A DNA stretch of 64,000 bases from NCBI RefSeq assembly GCF_041224595.1, contig NZ_JBGFGN010000129.1, forward strand, positions 175,698-239,697. The letters are read 5' to 3'. A program made the position numbers and the translations under genes. Under the pieces are notes generated by a model. The model was not told the DNA's origin. It searched no databases and saw nothing but the letters and a program-made list of their open reading frames with translations. This document shows, one piece after another, positions 9,480-17,753 of this stretch. The stretch's first letter is position 1; each line of letters opens with the position of its first letter. The stretch comes from Donghicola sp041224595. Lineage in GTDB: Bacteria > Pseudomonadota > Alphaproteobacteria > Rhodobacterales > Rhodobacteraceae.

Positions 9480-10518
9480 GGCTCAGGCATTGCTCAGCGG
9501 CGCGGTCCAGCGCGGCGGTGTCGATCGCATCGCCAAGGTGAATCCGGCCCAGCAGAGTGTGCGGATAGCGGTTTGCGGATTTTTCGTAGCGGCTGTCGTA
9601 GTGCTGCTCCATCAACTCCGCCGCGAGCGTGCTAAAGGCGCCGACCTTGGCCAGCTCCATCCAGTGGTCGACCAGCTCGCGGCTTTGGAAGCTCCGAAGG
9701 GGCTCCATCCGTGCCATCAGGGCCTCTGGGTCATCGATTAGATCGGCATAGGCACGGGTCAGATATTCAGCGCGGGCGGGAATGCTGGCGTCGATACGAA
9801 TCCGCGGGGCAGCGCACATGGCGGTCCAGACCGACGGGGGCACGAGGCGGTCGCCAATGCGGCTGGACTCAGCCTCGACATACACGGGTTTTGCGGGGTC
9901 AAGGTGCGCGAGCTGCATGGCCAGTTCGCCCTCTGCCTTCTTTTGGCTGGGTTGGGGGTGGCCAACGGCACCAAGCAGCGAACCACGATGAGCGTAGATG
10001 CCCTCGAGGTCGATGACCTGCGCGCCGGCGGACTTCAGGTGTGCCAAAAGATCCGTTTTTGCTGTGCCCGTGGGGCCATCGATCAGGATGAATTTGTGAG
10101 GGATCGGCGCGTCATGCATGCTTCTGACGATCAAACGGCGGTAGCTTTTGTAGCCCCCATCAATCAGACCGACGCGCCATCCGACCTGCGACAGGATTGT
10201 CGCGAACGAGCCAGAGCGCTGACCGCCACGCCAGCAATAGACCAGTGGGCGCCAGCCGCCTTGGTGATCGTGTAGGGTTTCCTCAAGATGGCGGGCGACG
10301 TTTTTGGCGACCAGTGCCCCCCCGATCTTGCGGGCGTCAAAAGGGCTGACCTGCTTGTAGATTGTGCCGACACGGGCCCGCTCTTCGTCATCAAGGACAG
10401 GTAGGTTGATTGCGCCGGGCAGGTGATCCTCGGCGAATTCGGCTGGGGCGCGGGCGTCGATGATCGTGTCATACGGCAGGTCGCGCAGGTCGGTGAGGGC
10501 GTTCAGGGTCAGCTTCAT
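9466..10518 (-). CDS. mnmH: tRNA 2-selenouridine synthase
   Basis: This 350-residue enzyme (MnmH/SelU/YbbB) replaces the sulfur of 2-thiouridine at the wobble base of Lys, Glu and Gln tRNAs by selenium, using selenophosphate. An N-terminal rhodanese domain carries the catalytic cysteine in VYCWRGGQRSGSFA near residue 95. A P-loop follows (LIDGPTGTAKTDLL near 150). Both marks are intact. It overlaps the 3' end of the selD fusion by 14 bases in convergent orientation, so the selenophosphate maker and user lie together. No selA, selB or tRNA-Sec is present in the window, consistent with selenium used for tRNA modification, though the rest of the genome is not visible. Confidence 0.94.
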   Translation of the reverse strand: MKLTLNALTDLRDLPYDTIIDARAPAEFAEDHLPGAINLPVLDDEERARVGTIYKQVSPFDARKIGGALVAKNVARHLEETLHDHQGGWRPLVYCWRGGQRSGSFATILSQVGWRVGLIDGGYKSYRRLIVRSMHDAPIPHKFILIDGPTGTAKTDLLAHLKSAGAQVIDLEGIYAHRGSLLGAVGHPQPSQKKAEGELAMQLAHLDPAKPVYVEAESSRIGDRLVPPSVWTAMCAAPRIRIDASIPARAEYLTRAYADLIDDPEALMARMEPLRSFQSRELVDHWMELAKVGAFSTLAAELMEQHYDSRYEKSANRYPHTLLGRIHLGDAIDTAALDRAAEQCLSLSTE

Positions 10519-10564
10519 GGCGGTGCAATCTAGTGGTTTTGCGGGCGGGGGCTAGCCCAGAAAC

Positions 10565-10612
10565 GAAAAGCGCCCGCCGCGCTCTGCCGCAGGGGCAGGC
10601 TTGGCGGGCGCT
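10565..10612 (-). terminator. Rho-independent terminator downstream of ilvE
   Basis: Arms at 10569-10578 and 10603-10612 form a perfect 10-bp GC-rich stem (AGCGCCCGCC / GGCGGGCGCT). On the minus strand it is followed by TTTT. It lies 24 bases past the ilvE stop. Confidence 0.8.
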
Positions 10613-10633
10613 GTCATGGCCGGGGGCCATGAC
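10613..10633. repeat. Perfect 9-bp inverted repeat between ilvE and its terminator
   Basis: GTCATGGCC, 3-base loop, GGCCATGAC. It starts 3 bases after the ilvE stop codon and sits directly against the terminator stem. It would form a second hairpin at the 3' end of the ilvE mRNA, possibly protecting it from exonucleases. Confidence 0.6.
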
Positions 10634-10636
10634 GGA

Positions 10637-11506
10637 TCAGCTACGCACCAGAGCTTCGTACTCTTCGGCGATGTTGCGCGTGATGTCGCCAACGGTGAAT
10701 GTGTAGTCACCGATCTGGCCCACGGGGGTCACTTCGGCAGCGGTGCCGGTCAGCCAGCACTGTTCGAAATCGGCCAGTTCTTCGGGCATGATGCGGCGTT
10801 CGTGCACGGTGATGCCCTTGGCTTTGAGCATGTCGATGACGGTCTGACGGGTGATGCCGTTCAGGATCGCGTCCGGGATGGGCGTGTGCACTTCGCCGTC
10901 CTTGACGAAGAAGATGTTCGCGCCGGTCGCTTCGGCCACGTAGCCACGGTAGTCCATGAACAGCGCATCAGAGCAACCTTTGGCTTCGGCCGCGTGCTTG
11001 GACATGGTGCAGATCATGTAGAGGCCAGCCGCCTTGGCTTGGGTGGGGATGGTCTCGGGCGAGGGACGTTTCCACTTGGCGATGTCCAGTTTCGCACCCT
11101 GCATCTTGGCGTCGCCGTAGTAGGCACCCCATTCCCAAGCGGCAACTGCCATGCGCACTGGGTTTTTCGAGGACGCGACACCCATGTCTTCGCCTGCGCC
11201 GCGCCATGCCAGAACGCGCACATAGGCGTCGGTCAGTCCGTTTGCCTCGAGAACCGTTTTCTTGGCTTCTTCGATTTCTTCGACGGTGTAGGGGATCGGC
11301 ATGTCGAGCAATTTGCCGGACGCCAGCAAACGCTCGGAATGCTCGACCGACTTGAAGATTTTGCCGTTGTAGCAACGCTCGCCCTCGAACACCGAGGACG
11401 CATAGTGCAGAGCATGGGTCAGAATGTGGACGTTCGCATCACGCCATTCCACAAGCTGGCCGTCCAGCCAGATTTTCCCGTCACGATCGTCATATGCGCC
11501 AGCCAT
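10637..11506 (-). CDS. ilvE: Branched-chain amino acid aminotransferase
   Basis: A 289-residue fold-type IV PLP aminotransferase that performs the last step of Val, Leu and Ile synthesis and the first step of their breakdown. The N-terminal HILTHALHYASSVFEGERCY and the PLP region with EATGANIFFVKDG are characteristic; the PLP lysine falls in the middle third. I chose the ATG at 11506 because GAGAAGG lies 9 bases upstream; the ATG at 11515 has no spacing left. It diverges from petP across a 165-base AT-rich region, which should hold promoters for both. A terminator and a second hairpin follow the gene. Confidence 0.93.
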   Translation of the reverse strand: MAGAYDDRDGKIWLDGQLVEWRDANVHILTHALHYASSVFEGERCYNGKIFKSVEHSERLLASGKLLDMPIPYTVEEIEEAKKTVLEANGLTDAYVRVLAWRGAGEDMGVASSKNPVRMAVAAWEWGAYYGDAKMQGAKLDIAKWKRPSPETIPTQAKAAGLYMICTMSKHAAEAKGCSDALFMDYRGYVAEATGANIFFVKDGEVHTPIPDAILNGITRQTVIDMLKAKGITVHERRIMPEELADFEQCWLTGTAAEVTPVGQIGDYTFTVGDITRNIAEEYEALVRS

Positions 11507-11671
11507 CGTCGGCATCCTTCTCTCAGCACGAAATTTGCGAAAATTGCGCTACTCAGGTCCGATGCAGACATAAAGTTGCGCAAATTCGAGGATTCGCTAA
11601 CAGTCTGCTCTTGGAATGTCAACAAGGCTGACTTAAAAACGGGGAACACCGAAGGAAGCGAGGGCACTCCG

Positions 11672-12184
11672 ATGGAAGAGCGAGGACATCCCGGTTTACA
11701 CAGCGGCGAAAGCCTTCTGTTTCTGACCGACGAACAACTGCGCAAGGGCATCGAGGCAATGTTCTTTGCTTATCGCGGGTTTACGGCAGATCCGGACCGA
11801 ATCCTAAGTGGGATGGAGTACGGGCGGGCCCATCACCGCGCCATCCACTTTATTAACCGCAGCCCCGGGACCACCGTTAACAATCTGTTGAACACCCTCG
11901 GCGTGACCAAGCAATCGCTGAACCGCGTACTGCGCACGTTGATTGCGGATGGGCTGGTTGAGTCGCGTGTGGGCGAAAAGGACAAGCGCGAACGTCACCT
12001 GTATCTGACGCCCGAAGGCGAGGGGTTGGAGCAAAGGCTGTCCGATGCGCAGCGTGCGCGGATGCGCGCAGCCTACCGTGCGGCGGGTCCCGAAGCTGTG
12101 GCTGGCTTTCGTACTGTTCTCGAGGCTATGATGGACCCCGACATGCGACGCCAATACCTGTCGCTGCGGGAGGAGAATTCATGA
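11672..12184 (+). CDS. petP: MarR-family transcriptional regulator, PetP-like
   Basis: A 170-residue winged-helix protein. The DNA-binding region is FINRSPGTTVNNLLNTLGVT followed by KQSLNRVLRTLIADGLVESR and the wing KDKRERHLYLTPEGEGL, the MarR pattern. The start is the ATG at 11672 with GAGGG nine bases upstream; the same frame stays open far upstream only as an antisense shadow of ilvE. It overlaps the following response-regulator gene by 4 bases (ATGA). In Rhodobacter capsulatus a MarR-like petP and an OmpR-like petR lie together upstream of petABC and are needed for growth there; the pair here matches that order, but petABC is 16 kb away. The symbol rests on this context. Confidence 0.8.
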   Translation: MEERGHPGLHSGESLLFLTDEQLRKGIEAMFFAYRGFTADPDRILSGMEYGRAHHRAIHFINRSPGTTVNNLLNTLGVTKQSLNRVLRTLIADGLVESRVGEKDKRERHLYLTPEGEGLEQRLSDAQRARMRAAYRAAGPEAVAGFRTVLEAMMDPDMRRQYLSLREENS

Positions 12185-12882
12185 GCGAACCAGCGCCCCA
12201 TATCCTGATTGTCGATGATGACGAGCGCATTCGGGGTTTGCTTCAGAAGTTTCTGGCACGAAACGGCTTTCTCGTGACGACCGCCCGCGACGCTGCTCAT
12301 GCGCGCCGCATCCTTGGTGGGCTTGATTTCGACTTGATCGTGATGGACGTGATGATGCCCGGCGAGGATGGCGTCAGCATGACGAAATCCCTGCGCGAGG
12401 ACCGGATGACGCCGATCCTGCTGCTGACGGCCAAGGGCGAGACCGAGGACCGGATCGCGGGCCTTGAGGCGGGTGCAGATGACTACCTGCCCAAACCGTT
12501 CGAGCCCAAAGAGCTGTTGTTGCGCATGAATGCCATTCTGCGCCGAATGCCTGAGCCGGTGGAAACCGATGCCGCACCTAAGCTGCTGCAACTGGGACCC
12601 GTGCGCTATGATATCGACCGCGGCGAGATGTGGCAGGGCGATACGCCCGTGCGTCTGACCGCGACTGAAGCGCAGTTGATGCGGATCTTTGCCGCCCAAC
12701 CCGGTGAAGCGTTGACCCGCACCAAGCTGGTCGAGGAACTGGGCCGCGACAAAGGTCAGGCGCAGGAACGCGCCGTGGACGTCCAGATCACCCGCCTGCG
12801 CCGCAAGCTGGAGGAAGACCCCAAGCAGCCGCGCTACCTGCAGACTGTGCGCGGGGCTGGGTACATGCTCGCGCCCGATTAA
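12181..12882 (+). CDS. petR: OmpR-family two-component response regulator, PetR-like
   Basis: A 233-residue response regulator. The receiver domain has the acidic pocket at Asp12-Asp14, the phosphoacceptor Asp56 in LIVMDVMMPG, and the conserved Lys105 in DYLPKPF. The C-terminal winged helix ends in VDVQITRLRRKLEEDPKQ and TVRGAGYML, typical of OmpR/PhoB. It overlaps the MarR-type petP by 4 bases. No histidine kinase is adjacent, so the regulator is an orphan within this window. PetR of R. capsulatus is the closest named model by gene order. Confidence 0.85.
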   Translation: MSEPAPHILIVDDDERIRGLLQKFLARNGFLVTTARDAAHARRILGGLDFDLIVMDVMMPGEDGVSMTKSLREDRMTPILLLTAKGETEDRIAGLEAGADDYLPKPFEPKELLLRMNAILRRMPEPVETDAAPKLLQLGPVRYDIDRGEMWQGDTPVRLTATEAQLMRIFAAQPGEALTRTKLVEELGRDKGQAQERAVDVQITRLRRKLEEDPKQPRYLQTVRGAGYMLAPD

Positions 12883-12996
12883 CTCTGGTCAGGTTTGGAC
12901 TGGACAGGGCGCGGGACTCGACCCATCTCAGGGAATGTGATTTTACAAAGGCAGCCGCCGCGTGCGGCTGAACCGGAAATTTATAGGGGCCTTCCG

Positions 12997-13242
12997 ATGA
13001 CCACCGATACACCTGTCAACGAACTCAGCTTCGAAGCCGCAATGACCGAACTGGAAAAGGTCGTCGGTCAGCTGGAAAACGGTCAGGTTCCGCTGGAAGA
13101 GTCGATCACCCTGTACCAGCGCGGCGCAGAGCTGAAAAAGCATTGCGAGGCCAAGCTGAAAGCCGCCGAGGAAAAGGTCGCACAGATCACTTTGGACGGC
13201 GACGGCAATCCCACAGGTCTAAAGGCTGCCGAAGGTCTCTGA
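12997..13242 (+). CDS. xseB: Exodeoxyribonuclease VII small subunit
   Basis: An 81-residue protein with the XseB signature SFEAAMTELEKVVGQLENGQ and PLEESITLYQRGAELKKHCE. Several small subunits bind the XseA large subunit to form the single-strand-specific nuclease. The start is the ATG at 12997 with AGGGG upstream; an in-frame start at 12895 would add unrelated residues. ispA starts 6 bases after its stop, so xseB-ispA-dxs form an operon, a common arrangement in proteobacteria. Confidence 0.92.
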   Translation: MTTDTPVNELSFEAAMTELEKVVGQLENGQVPLEESITLYQRGAELKKHCEAKLKAAEEKVAQITLDGDGNPTGLKAAEGL

Positions 13243-13248
13243 TCGCCA

Positions 13249-14124
13249 ATGCAGCAGTTTCTAGAAGGGCAGGCGCGGGCGAAATCCGCGATCCAGTCCG
13301 AGTTTGACCGTATCTTTGCGGGCCTGCCGAGCGAGCCTGTGCATCATGCGATGGCCCACGCGGTTCTGAACGGGGGCAAGCGTCTACGGGGCTTCCTGGT
13401 TCTCGAAGGCGCGCGGCTGCACGACGTCGATCCCGCCCGTGCGATCCTGCCTGCCTGTGCGATCGAAGCTTTGCACGCCTATTCGCTGGTGCACGACGAT
13501 CTGCCCTGCATGGATGACGACGACCTGCGTCGAGGCCAGCCCACGGTTCACGTAAAATGGGACGAGGCAACTGCGGTTCTGGCCGGTGACGCCCTGCAAA
13601 CACTGGCGTTCGAACTGTGTGCTGATCCCGCGGCCGGTCCCGCCGAGGTCCGTGCAGACCTGTGCCTGACCCTTGCCCGCGCTTCTGGTGCGCAGGGGAT
13701 GGTGTACGGCCAGGCACTGGATATCGCGGCTGAAACCGCAGACACACCGCTGACGCTCGAGCAGATCACCAAGCTACAAGACGGCAAAACCGGTGCCCTG
13801 ATCCAATGGTCGGCAGAGGCTGGTGCCCGTCTGGCACAGGCCGATGTGATCCCGCTTGGGACCTACGCCAAGGCGCTGGGTCTTGCCTTCCAAATTGCGG
13901 ACGACGTCCTTGATGAAACTGGAGACGAAGCCAAGGCTGGCAAGCGTCTGCAAAAGGATGCCGAGGCGGGCAAGGCGACCTTTGTTTCCTTGCTGGGTCT
14001 TGATGGCGCACGTCAGCGCGCGGCCGATCTGGTGACGCAGGCCTGCGACGCTCTATCTCCCTATGGGGAACAGGCCGAGAGCTTGCGGGAAGCGGCCCGT
14101 TTCGTTATCTCCCGCGAAAGCTGA
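13249..14124 (+). CDS. ispA: Geranyl/farnesyl diphosphate synthase (polyprenyl synthetase)
   Basis: A 291-residue trans-prenyltransferase. The first aspartate-rich motif is in LVHDDLPCMDDDDLRRGQP near residue 85 and the second in FQIADDVLDETGDE near 210. Both are complete. The length and the two residues inserted in the first motif fit the bacterial farnesyl diphosphate synthase (IspA) type. It lies between xseB and dxs, and the dxs product supplies the precursors it condenses. Confidence 0.92.
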   Translation: MQQFLEGQARAKSAIQSEFDRIFAGLPSEPVHHAMAHAVLNGGKRLRGFLVLEGARLHDVDPARAILPACAIEALHAYSLVHDDLPCMDDDDLRRGQPTVHVKWDEATAVLAGDALQTLAFELCADPAAGPAEVRADLCLTLARASGAQGMVYGQALDIAAETADTPLTLEQITKLQDGKTGALIQWSAEAGARLAQADVIPLGTYAKALGLAFQIADDVLDETGDEAKAGKRLQKDAEAGKATFVSLLGLDGARQRAADLVTQACDALSPYGEQAESLREAARFVISRES

Positions 14125-14149
14125 AACGCCCCCAAGGAGGCGCGCCCTT

Positions 14150-16075
14150 ATGTCGAACCGTCCCGAGACGCCATTGCTGGACCAGATCACGACCCCTTCG
14201 GACATGAAGGGACTGTCGGATGCACAGCTGAAACAGCTGGCGCGTGAAGTGCGGGCCGAGACGATCAGTGCTGTCTCTGAAACCGGCGGACACCTTGGCG
14301 CGGGTCTTGGCGTGGTCGAATTGACCGTCGCGCTGCACGCGATCTGGGACACGCCCAAGGACAAAATCATCTGGGACGTCAGCCACCAGAGCTATCCTCA
14401 CAAGATTCTGACCGGCCGCCGCGATCGTATCCGTACGCTGCGCCAAAAGGACGGTTTGTCTGGATTTACCAAGCGTTCAGAAAGCCCCTATGACCCCTTT
14501 GGCGCGGCGCATTCCAGCACCTCGATCAGTGCGGCTTTGGGCTTTAGCGTGGCGCGAGATCTGGGGGGCAACTGCCCCGAAGGCTTGGGCGACGGCATCG
14601 CTGTGATCGGGGATGGTTCGATCAGCGCGGGCATGGCCTACGAGGCGATGAACAACGCGGGCCATCTGAAAAAGCGCCTGATCGTCATTCTGAACGACAA
14701 CGAGATGTCGATTGCCCCACCCGTGGGCGCAATGTCGTCCTATCTGTCGAAACTCTATGCCGAGCGTCCCTTCCATGACCTGAAAGAGGTTGCCAAGGGC
14801 GCGGTCGGCTTCCTGCCCGAACCCTTCCGCGAGAGCGCCAAGCGCGCCAAAGACATGCTGAAGGGCATGGCGACTGGTGGGACGTTGTTCGAGGCTTTGG
14901 GCTTTAGCTATGTCGGCCCCATCGACGGCCACGATATGGACCAGTTGCTGCCCGTTCTGCGCACCGTCCATGACCGCGCGACCGGACCGATCCTGATCCA
15001 CGTCCTGACCCAAAAGGGCAAAGGCTATGCCCCCGCCGAGGCGGCTGCCGACAAAGGTCACGGTGTGTCGAAATTCGACGTGGTCACCGGCAAGCAGAAG
15101 AAAACCCCCTCGAACGCGCCGAGCTATACCGGCGTGTTTTCCAAGGCACTGCTGGACGAGGCCGCGCGCGACACCAAGGTCTGTGCCGTCACTGCCGCGA
15201 TGCCCGATGGCACCGGCCTGAAGCAGTTTCAGGACCGCTATCCGAGCCGCTGCTTTGACGTAGGTATTGCCGAACAACACGCGGTGACCTTTGCCGCTGG
15301 TCTGGCTGCGGGGGGCTTGCGTCCGTTCTGCGCGCTCTATTCGACGTTCTTGCAGCGTGGGTATGACCAAGTGGTCCACGACGTGGCGATCCAGCGTCTG
15401 CCTGTCCGTTTCGCTATCGACCGCGCTGGTTTGGTGGGTGCCGATGGTGCGACCCACGCGGGCGCATTCGACACTGCCTTCCTCGCTAACCTGCCCGATT
15501 TCGTCGTCATGGCGGCGGCGGACGAAGCCGAACTGGTCCACATGGTCGCCACCGCTGCGGCCTACGATCAGGGACCGATCAGCTTCCGCTACCCGCGCGG
15601 CGAAGGTACGGGTGTGGAGATGCCGGAGCGCGGCGAGATCCTCGAGATTGGCAAAGGCCGCATGATCCGCGAGGGCAAGGGCGTCGCGATCCTGTCCTTT
15701 GGCACCCGTCTGCAAGAAGTCATGCAGGCCTGCGAAGCATTGGACGCGCGGGGCATCACCCCGACGGTGGCCGATGCGCGCTTTGCCAAGCCGCTGGACC
15801 GCGACCTGATCATGAAGCTTGTGGAAACCCACGATGCCTTGATCACCGTCGAAGAGGGCGCGATTGGCGGCTTTGCCAGCCACGTTTCGCACCTCTTGGC
15901 CGAAGAGGGCGTGTTCGATCGCGGCTTCAAATTCCGCAGCATGGTTCTGCCGGACATCTTTATCGATCAAGCGAACCCCCGCGACATGTATGCGGTCGCT
16001 GGCCTCAACGCCGAAGACATCGAGGCCAAAGTGCTGGAAGTCATGGGCGTCGAGACGCTGGGAAAACGGGCCTGA
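14150..16075 (+). CDS. dxs: 1-deoxy-D-xylulose-5-phosphate synthase
   Basis: A 641-residue thiamin-diphosphate enzyme catalysing the first step of the MEP isoprenoid pathway (pyruvate + glyceraldehyde 3-phosphate). The ThDP-binding motif runs from GDGSISAGMAYEAMNNAG to LNDNEMSI near residues 155-185, and the transketolase Pyr domain has DVGIAEQHAVTFAAGLAAGG near 375. The start is the ATG at 14150 with AAGGAGG upstream; an in-frame start at 14063 would run into ispA. It closes the xseB-ispA-dxs operon and faces the XRE gene with 7 bases between stops. Confidence 0.95.
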   Translation: MSNRPETPLLDQITTPSDMKGLSDAQLKQLAREVRAETISAVSETGGHLGAGLGVVELTVALHAIWDTPKDKIIWDVSHQSYPHKILTGRRDRIRTLRQKDGLSGFTKRSESPYDPFGAAHSSTSISAALGFSVARDLGGNCPEGLGDGIAVIGDGSISAGMAYEAMNNAGHLKKRLIVILNDNEMSIAPPVGAMSSYLSKLYAERPFHDLKEVAKGAVGFLPEPFRESAKRAKDMLKGMATGGTLFEALGFSYVGPIDGHDMDQLLPVLRTVHDRATGPILIHVLTQKGKGYAPAEAAADKGHGVSKFDVVTGKQKKTPSNAPSYTGVFSKALLDEAARDTKVCAVTAAMPDGTGLKQFQDRYPSRCFDVGIAEQHAVTFAAGLAAGGLRPFCALYSTFLQRGYDQVVHDVAIQRLPVRFAIDRAGLVGADGATHAGAFDTAFLANLPDFVVMAAADEAELVHMVATAAAYDQGPISFRYPRGEGTGVEMPERGEILEIGKGRMIREGKGVAILSFGTRLQEVMQACEALDARGITPTVADARFAKPLDRDLIMKLVETHDALITVEEGAIGGFASHVSHLLAEEGVFDRGFKFRSMVLPDIFIDQANPRDMYAVAGLNAEDIEAKVLEVMGVETLGKRA

Positions 16076-16082
16076 ACAGGAC

Positions 16083-16388
16083 TTAGGCTCGTTTTTGTGC
16101 CTGAATTCTCTGCGCGAGCTGATGCGGCAGAGCAGAGATGCGGCCAAGGTAGAGATAATCGAAGGTTACGCCAAAGTGGTGAACAAGTCTGAGTGCAAGG
16201 TCATCAGGAATATGCCTATGCCCCTTCTCCGCTCTACTCCAATAAGTTCTTTCGACACCGATTAGGTCTGCGATCTCAGAGGGGCGCAGGTTGTTTGCTT
16301 CACGCACGGCTTTCAATCGCGCCCCAATTTTGATGGGGTCCATTGAAGATTTTAAATCTGCGATGGGATCAAAATCTGGGTCCTGCAA
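16083..16388 (-). CDS. Small XRE-family helix-turn-helix protein
   Basis: A 101-residue protein with one helix-turn-helix: IGARLKAVREANNLRPSEIADLIGVERTYWSRAEKG, near residues 20-55, the Cro/CI type. The C-terminal 45 residues show nothing recognisable. The start is probably TTG at 16388, with GGCGGGG 8 bases upstream; an ATG at 16343 is the alternative. It follows the epimerase gene by 5 bases on the same strand, so it may be co-transcribed. No toxin-like partner adjoins, so a toxin-antitoxin role is not supported. The target is unknown. Confidence 0.7.
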   Translation of the reverse strand: MQDPDFDPIADLKSSMDPIKIGARLKAVREANNLRPSEIADLIGVERTYWSRAEKGHRHIPDDLALRLVHHFGVTFDYLYLGRISALPHQLAQRIQAQKRA

Positions 16389-16393
16389 TTTGG

Positions 16394-17620
16394 CTACCCC
16401 GCCTCGTTCGGATCAAACGAGTGGTGGACGTGAAACGCCCGCCACGATCCCTTTTGCATCTTTAGACAGAACGTACTGCGCACTCCCGGTTTCGGGGCGG
16501 ACTCATAGCGTAGGGTTGCCGACAGCGTCGCGGTGTCCCCGTGGAACCAGACCTGAGGGCTGTCGATCGCTAGTTGTTCAATCGTCCCGTTGTCGAAGAA
16601 CGCCTGAACAGCCGTCAGATGGGCAGGTAGGTCGTCACTGTCGTTTCCGGCGTGATTGTCCCAGAACCGCACCTGATCCTCGGTATAGCAGTCCTTCAAC
16701 GCGTCGATGTCGCGGGCGTAGAAGGCGTTGTTGTAGCGTTCCAGAAAGCTCAGAACAGAACTGCGCGGATCCTCGACCGACAGGGATTTTTGCAGGCCAG
16801 CGCGGTAGTCGGGGTAGGCGAGTTCGACGCCAAGTTCCTCTTTGATGCGGGTGTTATCAACGCGTTTGCTTTCTGCGTAGAAGCTGCGGGCCATGGGGGT
16901 CATGTCCGCGTCCTCGAATTTCACGGCGGGGGGCAGGGGCATTCCGAGCAGCTCGGCCGCATAGGCGATGACGTCCTGCGGCGGGGCAGGGTCATTGTCA
17001 CAGACGTTATAGGCGCGGCCTGGGTTGGGCTGCGCGATGCTGGCCGCCAAGACCTGCGCGATGTCGTCCACGTGGATACGGCTGAAGACCTGTCCCTTTT
17101 TTATGATCCGGCGGGCTTTGCCTGTGCGGACCTTTTCAAATGGTCCGCGGCCGGGGCCGTAGATGCCCGCCAGTCGGAAGATATGCAGAGGTAGTCCGTC
17201 GATGCTGCCCCACGCTTGTTCAGCGTTCTTGCGGGACATGCCGCGCGGGGTGGCGGGGATCAGGGGCGCGTCCTCTGTCACCCAGCCGCCATCATGATGG
17301 CCGTAGACGCCGGTGGTGGACAGATAGCCCACCCATTCCAGTTCACTGGCCCGCCGCGCGATGATGTCACGATAGAGCGCCAGCACCGGATCGCCCGCAT
17401 CTTTGGGGCCAGCAGAGATCAGGATGTGGCTGCATTCCTCTAGGGCCGCGCGCACCTCGTCGCTGCCCCATAGCAGGGGGATCACGCCGCGCGCCTCTAG
17501 CTCGGCAAAGTTCTCGGTCGAGCGGGTGGTGCCATAGACGCGCCAGCCCTGAGGGATCAGGAGGCGGTCGAGTGCTTGGGCCGAGTAACCGTGGCCAAAG
17601 GAAAGCAAAGTCTTTGTCAT
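16394..17620 (-). CDS. NAD-dependent epimerase-like protein with C-terminal NTF2/SnoaL-like domain
   Basis: The 408 residues contain two parts. Residues 1-285 are an atypical extended SDR (YeeZ-like): the nucleotide-binding start is SFGHGYSAQALDRLL instead of a strict GxxGxxG, followed by STTGVYGHHDGGWVTE and IFRLAGIYGPGRG. Residues about 290-408 form a small alpha+beta domain with a WFHGDTATLSATLRYE segment and a terminal VHHSF, which looks like an NTF2/SnoaL (DUF4440) fold. The joining of the two is unusual. Substrate unknown. It diverges from ade. Confidence 0.7.
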   Translation of the reverse strand: MTKTLLSFGHGYSAQALDRLLIPQGWRVYGTTRSTENFAELEARGVIPLLWGSDEVRAALEECSHILISAGPKDAGDPVLALYRDIIARRASELEWVGYLSTTGVYGHHDGGWVTEDAPLIPATPRGMSRKNAEQAWGSIDGLPLHIFRLAGIYGPGRGPFEKVRTGKARRIIKKGQVFSRIHVDDIAQVLAASIAQPNPGRAYNVCDNDPAPPQDVIAYAAELLGMPLPPAVKFEDADMTPMARSFYAESKRVDNTRIKEELGVELAYPDYRAGLQKSLSVEDPRSSVLSFLERYNNAFYARDIDALKDCYTEDQVRFWDNHAGNDSDDLPAHLTAVQAFFDNGTIEQLAIDSPQVWFHGDTATLSATLRYESAPKPGVRSTFCLKMQKGSWRAFHVHHSFDPNEAG

Positions 17621-17753
17621 GCCTCATGTTTGGGCGTGGCCGTGCCGCTTTTCAAGACAAGTGTCGTAAGTCTGTGATCTGAAAATGTGCATTCTGCCCG
17701 TATTCTGAGCAACGCCCACTTGCGGCGCTAACGAAATTGGTCACACTCGGTAC

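Noticed and set aside
10601..11671. Long open frame on the plus strand leading without stop into petP
   Set aside because: It is the antisense shadow of ilvE; similarity to a MarR protein begins only near 11672, where a ribosome site and ATG lie.
14477..16147. 556-codon antisense frame over dxs
   Set aside because: Same reasoning; dxs motifs are clear on the plus strand.
16083..16388. XRE protein as half of a toxin-antitoxin system
   Set aside because: The neighbour is a 408-residue epimerase-like enzyme, not a toxin; no other small gene adjoins.
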